From Gordionus sp. m RMFG-2023 (taxonomy: Eukaryota > Nematomorpha > Gordioida > Chordodea > Parachordodidae), in contig NC_088779.1 in NCBI RefSeq assembly GCF_954871325.1, positions 2,544,846 to 2,608,845 of the forward strand: 64,000 nt of DNA, in the 5' to 3' direction. The position numbers and the translations under genes were made by a program. Below the pieces are notes generated by a model that saw nothing but the letters and a program-made list of their open reading frames with translations, was not told where the DNA came from and ran no database searches. Below, piece after piece: positions 59,301 to 64,000 of the stretch (position 1 is its first letter; the number at the start of each line of letters is the position of its first letter).

Positions 59301-62300
59301 GGTTTATTAAAATAAATAAAATGGATATAAAAAAAATAGGGATTCGAAAAACCGTAACCATTTATAGGTTCGGGTCGAGTTTAGCTAAAAAAATAACGGT
59401 TCATGTTTCCGGTACGGTCCGTAAAAAATAATATATCGGCTCGGTTTGAACAAAAACCGGTTAAAATCCTTTTCGCATATAAGCATATTGGGATCATGTT
59501 TAATATTCTCTATAAAAAATAATTGAGCCGTGTTAATAATATTTTTTTTCAAGATTCTCTTCTATCGAATAATATCTAAAAGAAGGAAGAATAAATCATT
59601 AGAACTGAAAAGAAAAGTTCTATTACTATAATTTGGGTTGCTAACACCGTTGGCGTCACTAGTCTTTACAATCCCGGAAAAGAGAGGTAGGGGGAGGTTG
59701 GGGTTCAAAGAACTAATTACTATTTTTGTGCTATTTATGAAAATGACCTCGAATTTTTCAAAGGGGGCATGAGTTTCTGTGCGCCTACCACCCTCCCCCT
59801 AGTGACGCTATTGGCTGACACCGTCAAATGCGATATAGAAATAATATCTTACAAATTATAACTAATAAATTTTAATAATCAAAAATTGATTATTAATCGT
59901 ATTTTTAAAAAGAGTTAAAAATATCAAAAGGTTCGGACCCGGTTTATGGCTATTTACGGAAGTTCGGTTTAAGTTCGGGTGTCGGTAAATAATAGATAGA
60001 TTAATATCGGTTTTTAACGGTTTAGGTTGGGGATCCCAGTAATAAAAAAATAACATTTAAACAATCTTTATCCGGTCAACTCATAAAAAAAAATGCTACG
60101 TGAGAACTAATGTTGGCATTATATTTATAATACTTTCCAATCGATCTTGATTCCCTGCTCGATATATTGATTGGCTATGGCTTGCCTAGCTGATTCGAGT
60201 CCTTAAAATTATAAAAAATATATGTATTAAAAGAGAGGAAAAGGAAGGAAGGAAGGAAGGAAGGAAGGAAGGAAGGAAGGAAAATTTTTAAAAAAATTGA
60301 TTTAACCAGCTGAAGGAATGTAGGAGTTGAATTTCCCACTTTTGACAGTGTTTATGACGGCTTCTTTCATTTCATCGTGGATCGGGAATAGATTGTAGAG
60401 AGATGGATCACCTTTGAAAAATGTTGAATTAAATTACATTTGTTTCTAAAATCCAAATTTTGAAAAAATTGGCAATATGGTATTTAACATATTTGGGGCT
60501 GATGGTTATATCTTAACTAATTAATTTTTCGCATGCCCGGACTTGTTCCCTGGACCAAGACAAGTCCACTACCGTTCCAAATATTAATGTAGGAATCAAT
60601 AGAGGAATATAATAAAATAAATCTTTTAAATCTCACTCTTTGGATAATTTTAAAAGTCAAAATAATATCCAAAATTAGCCGATCTATCGTGCAATACAAA
60701 TCAAAAAAGTATTATCCTTGTCGTATATACTAAAAATTATATTTAATTTTTTAATCTCTGAATGCTTATTAGCCATTTTCCCAAAAAGGAATATATTCTG
60801 CATACCTTATGGCCGTATTTTAATTTTTTTTAAATTTACCGGGCCGGGCCTAAAAATTTTATTTAAAAAAATATCCGAGCAGGGCCGAATATTTTAAAAC
60901 CAAATATTTGAAATCGCCATCAAAAACCCGTGCTGGGCTGAAAAAATTTTTGGGGTTGGACCGAGCCTGCAAATGGTACCTCTGCTGGTCCCTATATATG
61001 AAATTATTGAAAAATTAGCTTAATCACAAAGGCGAAAGGAAATAGGCGTTTTTCTATAATCGTAAAAAAAATCAAATTTCCCAGCACAGCTTCGTTATTA
61101 AGTTATTCATATAGTCGAACAATATCTCCATTTTATTTTTCGTTTTAGAACGATTCCAAAAAACAACAAAACCGTTAACCGAAGACTATCCTCAGTTTCG
61201 GTGTTATGCTGGTTGCTGCAATATTTTATGATTTTAATTTCATGAATATCATATTGGATAATTTCACGGAGTCTTTCTAGGTTACAGAGACCTGCAGAAG
61301 GTACCATTTGCATGGTCCGACCCAGACGCGGTTTTTTTCTCAAAATTTTATATTTTCAGGTCCGGCCCGGATTTTTTGTAAATATATTATATTTATTTTT
61401 AAGTTTTTATTTGCCAATAACGGCGATTTATGATATTTGGATTTAAAATTTATGGCCCGGTGTCGGGCTTAGGGTCAGGCTTATAGGTCTCTGATATATA
61501 TATATATATATAGAGTAGGCCTATTCAAAAACGAATCGAATAGTAACGAATACGAATAGTAAATTATTCGTTTTTTCGAATACGAATAATTCTATTCGAA
61601 ATAAAAAAATTATTTGAATTTATTTGAATATACGACGAATGAGATTTATTTATTCGGCGAGTTAGTTTTATTCGAATTATCTGATCGAATATTCTATTTA
61701 TAACTTTTATTATTATTATTATTATTATGTTAATATAAAGCCTCAAGTTAAAATTAGTAAGACAAAATAAATACAAATAAGATAGACATTCTGAAACCCC
61801 TGTTTAAGAAACAATTTTTTAAAAAAAAACTTTTAACTTTTTTTTTACCTTTAAAAACAATTGGTTTTTGGCAAATTGTATAAATTTAAAATTAATATGA
61901 AATATTTTAATTTTTCGCAAACAGTTTGACCTCGTGTTTCTTCTAATTATTAGATTTTTATTATAATTTATTCTGTTTAAAATTTATATACATATATATA
62001 TATATAAGAGACCTGCAGAGGCACCATTTGTACGGTTAGGTCTGGATATTTTTTAAAAAAATTTTTGGCCCGGTAATAATGGCGATTTCAATATTTGGTT
62101 TTAAATATCGGCCCGGCCCTGATATATTTTTTAAATTTTTTGGCCCGGTAATAATGGCGATTTTAAATATTTGGTTTTAAAATATCCGGCCCGGCCCGGT
62201 AATAATGGCGATTTTAAATATTTGGTTTTAAAATATCCGGCCCGGATATATTTTAAAAATTTTTGGCCCGGTAATAATGGCGATTTTAAATATTTGGTTT

Positions 62301-62712
62301 TAAAATATCCGGCCCGGCCCTGATATATTTTTTAAAAAATTTTCAGGCCCGGCCCGGATAAATTTATAAAAATTAAATTACGGCACAGCCCGACCCAGGG
62401 CGGGCCTGCATGAAAATTTGGTCAATCTTATTTCGTATACGAATTATTTTTATACCAATTTCTCGAATAATTCTAAATCGAAAACGAATAGCGAATTATT
62501 CGATTCGTTATAAGAATATTCTTCTTTTTTTTTTGAATAAAGGCGCCTAATGAATGAGTAGTACAAAATAAAAAAAAAATTTTTTTTTTTATTATTGATG
62601 CATATAAACCTTGCGACAAAGATACTAGAGGTTTGCAGGGATTCGGTTGGATAGACAAATTTTCCAAGATGACACGAATAGGATTAATGCAGTTCCCCGC
62701 TCGCTTGGACAT
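47241..62712 (-). CDS. TAT: Tyrosine aminotransferase, 11 exons
   Basis: Exons on the minus strand: 62610-62712, 60307-60411, 60134-60201, 58992-59150, 55217-55408, 54861-54971, 51428-51494, 51194-51322, 49742-49825, 48538-48636, 47241-47360. Total about 412 residues against 420-450 usual. It is a class I/II PLP aminotransferase that converts tyrosine plus 2-oxoglutarate to 4-hydroxyphenylpyruvate plus glutamate in the cytosol. Diagnostic parts: NPIRVILENL (TAT start), SLSQGDP, TTGCTQAL, NNPSNPCGSVYSKKHL (171-186), ISDEVY with PLP-binding Asp203 and Tyr206, AISK with the Schiff-base Lys245, YIVPGWRIGW with Arg254, and Arg382 in NDYLRIS. Ten junctions have GT/AG; the exon 6/7 join is uncertain. 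Introns of 105 nt to 3.6 kb are filled with transposons. Confidence 0.9.
48346..48410. repeat. Short GGCCCGG-family fragment (TAT intron 10)
   Basis: CAGAGATCTGCATCAGGGCA with GGTCGGGG following is the left end of the CAGAGACC-type MITE. Confidence 0.45.
48538..48636 (-). CDS. TAT: TAT exon 10
   Basis: It reads VHIALKCFPEFKNEYEMVER, then LIQEESVFPFPSS, equivalent to human [20 protein letters not shown]. Donor GTTTAA is weak but in phase. Confidence 0.88.
48673..48838. repeat. MITE with TAGTGCGCACAAATTGAAC ends (TAT intron 9)
   Basis: TAGTGCGCACAAATTGAAC on the left pairs with GTTCAAATTGTTCGCACTA on the right. A relative lies at 63498-63955. Confidence 0.82.
48948..49725. repeat. 362-bp tandem duplication including a palindromic MITE end (TAT intron 9)
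   Basis: The stretch beginning CGAATCAATCTTCAAGTTTA (49023) is repeated from 49385 with a 362-bp period and very few differences. The first unit begins inside a GTTGTTAAA-type MITE (48948-49104), so the second unit carries only its right half (TTTAACAACACTAGG). Confidence 0.88.
49742..49825 (-). CDS. TAT: TAT exon 9
   Basis: It reads ENAQTITNALEAVPGINPIF then PQGSMFMM, equivalent to human [20 protein letters not shown]. Donor GTGCGT. Confidence 0.9.
50198..50515. repeat. Palindromic MITE, CAATGACAT family (TAT intron 8)
   Basis: CAGCTGGAGACGCCATTTTG on the left pairs with CAAAATGGCGGCTCCAGCTG on the right. The right outer end is diverged. Confidence 0.75.
51194..51322 (-). CDS. TAT: TAT exon 8
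   Basis: Forty-three codons: VQEGINRFCQASFGVNSMIQ, ASLPLILTKTPDSYFQNAVQ, LAY. It aligns with human [21 protein letters not shown]. Acceptor AAACAG, donor GTAAGA. Confidence 0.9.
51428..51494 (-). CDS. TAT: TAT exon 7
   Basis: It reads YIVPGWRIGWVAIYDPLHCL then GQ, following AACCAG and preceding GTAATA. VPGWR-x-GW is the family signature after the PLP lysine. Confidence 0.9.
52223..52250. repeat. 28-bp imperfect palindrome in left TIR
   Basis: ATGCCACCCC...GGGCGCATGGCAT folds on itself. The same palindrome recurs at 53744-53771 and 57079-57106. Confidence 0.75.
53744..53771. repeat. 28-bp imperfect palindrome in right TIR
   Basis: Inverted copy of the palindrome at 52223-52250. Confidence 0.75.
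54861..54971 (-). CDS. TAT: TAT exon 6 with the PLP lysine
   Basis: It follows TTTAAG and reads VRDSELKFSGESLVCLCPLF, then NPIFPYVAISKQ. The lysine aligns with the Schiff-base lysine of TAT (human GGLAKR, plant GSISKR). The residues before it are more diverged than elsewhere. The best donor (GTGTCA directly after CAA) leaves the join to exon 7 one base off; a GT two bases later restores frame with one extra valine. Confidence 0.62.
55163..55200. repeat. (GATA)n microsatellite (TAT intron 5)
   Basis: About nine GATA units with one interruption, 17 bases from the donor of exon 5. Confidence 0.95.
55217..55408 (-). CDS. TAT: TAT exon 5
   Basis: Sixty-four codons including WEINLDHLESLID, KAVIINNPSNPCGS and PVISDEVYAHF, the most conserved part of the enzyme. 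Donor GTAAGA, phase 0. Confidence 0.94.
56340..57490 (+). mobile_element. Fragment of the 470-bp-TIR family nested in the hAT
   Basis: The 57060-57490 part parallels the right TIR of 51885-54115: the palindrome at 57079-57106, ATGCCAATCA, and an outer end with TTTTTGACAGTTTT. Upstream is a GC-rich coding-like block (56480-57010) with VEDILQRAVTTTLTTGVPQT, related to EEDFLRRAMTTIVETAPCTS of the other element. The block carries a 358-bp tandem duplication (56531 and 56889). The left TIR was not found. Confidence 0.6.
57079..57106. repeat. 28-bp palindrome, third copy
   Basis: ATGCCATGAGCCC...GGGGTGGCAT, extended here by CGAT/GTCG on the two sides. Confidence 0.75.
58286..58526. repeat. Palindromic MITE, CAATGACAT family (TAT intron 4)
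   Basis: CAGCTGGTGGCACGCCATG pairs with CATGGCATGCTACACCAGCTG-like sequence on the right; the outer CAATGATACAT matches ATACATGATTG. Confidence 0.7.
58876..58950. repeat. GGCCCGG-type MITE left end, abutting TAT exon 4
   Basis: AGAGACCCGTAGAGGTACCA and CAGGCCCGGCCCGG are the family's left end. It stops about 40 bases from the exon 4 donor. Confidence 0.55.
58992..59150 (-). CDS. TAT: TAT exon 4
   Basis: Fifty-three codons: NVFLTTGCTQALLWSIECLA, DKGDNILIPKPCFPIYKTFA, SMNGIEYRDYDLL. TTGCTQA contacts the PLP phosphate. Phase 0 at both ends, donor GTATAT. Confidence 0.93.
59335..60042. mobile_element. hAT-like element with GGGATTC/GGGGATCCC ends (TAT intron 3)
   Basis: TAGGGATTCGAAAAACCG on the left and AACGGTTTAGGTTGGGGATCCCAG-type sequence on the right are inverted. 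Both ends carry ACCGGTT/AACGG motifs. The flanks are A-rich (ATAAAAAA), so the target duplication is plausible but not distinctive. A second MITE is nested at 59649-59814. Confidence 0.65.
59649..59814. mobile_element. Small MITE with GGCGTCACTAG ends, nested
   Basis: GTTGGCGTCACTAG pairs with CTAGTGACGCTATTGG. Flanks CTAACACC (59641-59648) and CTGACACC (59815-59822) agree at 7 of 8 positions. The interior has CCACCCTCCCCC and its GGTAGGGGGAGG complement. Confidence 0.75.
60134..60201 (-). CDS. TAT: TAT exon 3
   Basis: It reads LESARQAIANQYIEQGIKID then WK; AR-x-A-IA is the family's substrate-proximal helix. The preceding intron of 105 nt contains a (TTCC)n run. Confidence 0.85.
60241..60283. 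repeat. (GGAA)n microsatellite inside TAT intron 2
   Basis: About ten GGAA units on the + strand, read as (TTCC)n in the transcript, fill 40% of a 105-nt intron just ahead of its acceptor. Confidence 0.95.
60307..60411 (-). CDS. TAT: TAT exon 2
   Basis: It reads GDPSLYNLFPIHDEMKEAVI, then NTVKSGKFNSYIPSAG. GDP and the Y-x-P-S-x-G turn are family hallmarks. Donor GTTAAA. Confidence 0.88.
60835..61010. repeat. GGCCCGG-type MITE (TAT intron 1)
   Basis: ACCGGGCCGGGCC at 60838 and GCAAATGGTACCTCTGCTGG at 60969 are opposite-end markers of the family. Confidence 0.6.
61283..61498. repeat. GGCCCGG-type MITE with CAGAGACCTGCAGAAGG start (TAT intron 1)
   Basis: CAGAGACCTGCAGAAGG and GGTACCATTTGCATGG open it; AGGTCTCTG closes it. 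GGTCCGGCCCGG and TATGGCCCGGTGTCGGGC are internal. Confidence 0.7.
61516..62510. mobile_element. hAT-like TAGGCCTA element, right end lost, with nested MITE (TAT intron 1)
   Basis: The left end TAGGCCTATTCAAAAACG matches 30379-31655, and TTCGAATA motifs follow. Near 62430-62510 the inverted TTATTCGATTCG motifs appear but the terminal TAGGCCTA is absent. The GGCCCGG MITE at 62006-62425 is nested inside. Confidence 0.65.
62006..62425. repeat. GGCCCGG-type MITE with internal repeats
   Basis: AGAGACCTGCAGAGGCACCA opens it and GGGCGGGCCTGCATGAAAAT closes it. The block GGCCCGGTAATAATGGCGAT occurs four times with near-identical following sequence. Confidence 0.75.
62610..62712 (-). CDS. TAT: TAT exon 1 (start codon)
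   Basis: ATG at 62712-62710; the exon reads MSKRAGNCINPIRVILENLS to PLVSLSQ plus one base, donor GTTTAT. The start is supported because the family signature NPIR lies ten residues in. An AG just upstream (ATTAG/GTAACC) could be the acceptor of an upstream non-coding exon. Confidence 0.85.
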
Positions 62713-62765
62713 GGTTACCTAATTATAATAACGCGTTTTTATCTTTTTTTAAAATTTAGATAAAT

Positions 62766-62995
62766 CAGGGATGTGAACCCAAACCCGGCTTCGTGAAAAA
62801 ATTTAAAATTGTTTGGCCGGGCATTTTGAAATCAGAGACCGATTTAAGAATAACTCATCGAACCCGGGGTAATATGGGCCTGGGGCAGGTTCAGACCCCT
62901 CTTAGGGAAATCGGTTTCGATTAAGTTCCTGTTTCCTGTCAAAATTTCCAACTAAACAGAATTCGAAAATTCTTGAACCCGTTCAGACTCGCACT
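62766..62995. repeat. GAACCC-type MITE
   Basis: CAGGGATGTGAACCCAAACC opens it and TTGAACCCGTTCAGACTCGC closes it. Its reverse complement matches 36260-36500. Confidence 0.6.
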
Positions 62996-62999
62996 AGTG

Positions 63000-63215
63000 T
63001 TGTTAAGAAGCCCTATTCAGGTCGATTTTAAAATACGGCCCAATTAAGATCATAACCATAACATTATGTAAGTCTAAAGATTTTTCTCATTGCTGGCAGA
63101 AATGCTTGGGCATCTGATTGCCAAATTTCGATGCTTATATAATATTAGTTTAGCAGAAAGCTTAATCGGACCATTTTGAAAAGTAGACCAAACTCGGGCT
63201 TTATAACAATACTAG
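63000..63215. repeat. Palindromic MITE, TA-flanked GTGTTGTTAA family
   Basis: CTAGTGTTGTTAAGAAGCCC on the left pairs with CGGGCTTTATAACAATACTAG on the right. Both ends sit next to TA, fitting a TA target duplication. Confidence 0.75.
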
Positions 63216-63497
63216 TTCACACACCCCCTGAGCTAAATATTATAAAGTTAATCTCATTCGGATAAATTTATTTTTTAAATATATACGTTAATTATTTATA
63301 AACGACTATGTTTGTTTTTCCCCGTGGATATGTTTTTTATTTAATTTTTTTTAATTTAGCTTTTTAAAATCATTTCTTTGAGGGGTTGTATATCTAATTT
63401 TTGCAGGGATGTTACTCTATCATGGGAGGTGGGGGGGTTAGAATCGCGTATGCTAAGAATTTTCGCACAATTTTGGTCCTCAATTTTTTGAGTATTA

Positions 63498-63955
63498 ATA
63501 GTGCGCACAAATTGAGCCTTTTACGTTTTGCCGTAATTTTATAATTACGTCCCTTTCGTTTTTATTAATATCGTCAATTCTAAATTATAAACAAGTTTCT
63601 AAAAAAAAAGGATTTATGAAAATTATATTATTGTCTGCTTTCTTATTTCTTTAATTTCTAAATACTTCCTTTCGTCTGCGTTCTTATTTCCTTAATTTCC
63701 AAATATTCCTCTTATATCTACAATTTCTAAATATTCCTTTTTAGGATTATAAGTAACTTATTTATATTACATTTTTATATAATATTATAAAAGCTAAGAA
63801 TAAAAAAAAGTAATGCAAAAAGCAAACCTATTTTGGGGTTTTTTTTAAAAAAATCGTTGTTAATGCCAAAAGCTAATTTTTACCAATTTAGCAAGAGGCC
63901 ATTTTGAAATGCATTATTTGCGCTTGCAACGCAGCCTTTGAAAGGCTCAATTTAT
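63498..63955. repeat. MITE with AGTGCGCACAAATTGAG ends
   Basis: AGTGCGCACAAATTGAGCC on the left pairs with AAAGGCTCAATTTATAGACGG on the right, related to 48673-48838. The interior has a repeated CCTTAATTTCCAAATATTCC-like block. Confidence 0.65.
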
Positions 63956-64000
63956 AGACGGAAAACAGTTGTTAAAAGATACTTTTTAAATGGATCTAGA

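Larger units (their letters stand above)
62713..63955. other. TAT upstream region, a row of three MITEs
   Basis: Behind about 53 bases of leader, a GAACCC-type MITE (62766-62995), a GTGTTGTTAA-type MITE (63000-63215) and a GTGCGCACAAATTGAG-type element (63498-63955) follow in a row. No other upstream sequence of TAT is in the window, so promoter elements lie in or between them. Confidence 0.6.

Overview
The window is very AT-rich eukaryotic DNA packed with transposons. It carries two spliced host genes, both on the minus strand: an acylglycerol kinase-like gene (28976-44313, 6 exons) and a tyrosine aminotransferase gene (47241-62712, 11 exons). Introns range from 41 nt to several kb. AGK as a partner of the mitochondrial TIM22 import machinery is known from animals, so an invertebrate metazoan with a compact-to-bloated AT-rich genome is the best guess. 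The species cannot be named from this sequence. All exon models were built by eye from homology, reading frame and GT/AG signals.

Layout: 0-27 kb is a transposon graveyard without a recognised host gene. It holds RTE-like LINE pieces (3-902, 18180-18790), a second LINE family in two pieces (12.3-13.2 and 15.9-16.7 kb), a hAT element of about 4 kb with a clean 8-bp target duplication (20991-24981) and its internally deleted derivative (8091-9622), and many MITEs. The large hAT sits inside a long-TIR DNA transposon (19489-25941) and itself carries a 1-kb foldback element, giving three levels of nesting. From 29 to 44 kb is the AGK-like gene; its third intron holds a second copy of the long-TIR transposon (38938-42520) with an internal inverted duplication of its own transposase gene. 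From 44 to 47 kb is intergenic DNA with a hAT remnant. From 47 to 63 kb is the TAT gene, whose introns contain a 2.2-kb element with 470-bp TIRs (51885-54115), a hAT (55695-57902) and several MITEs. The last kilobase upstream of TAT is a row of MITEs.

How the genes work: TAT is a PLP enzyme that starts tyrosine breakdown in the cytosol. AGK acts at the mitochondrial inner membrane or intermembrane space, both as a lipid kinase and, independently of that activity, in TIM22 carrier import. The AGK homologue here shows no GGDGT lipid-kinase motif, so it may be a pseudokinase kept for the import role. The two genes are not functionally linked beyond sharing strand and neighbourhood. No LTR retrovirus-like element, Polinton, tRNA, rRNA or CRISPR array was recognised.
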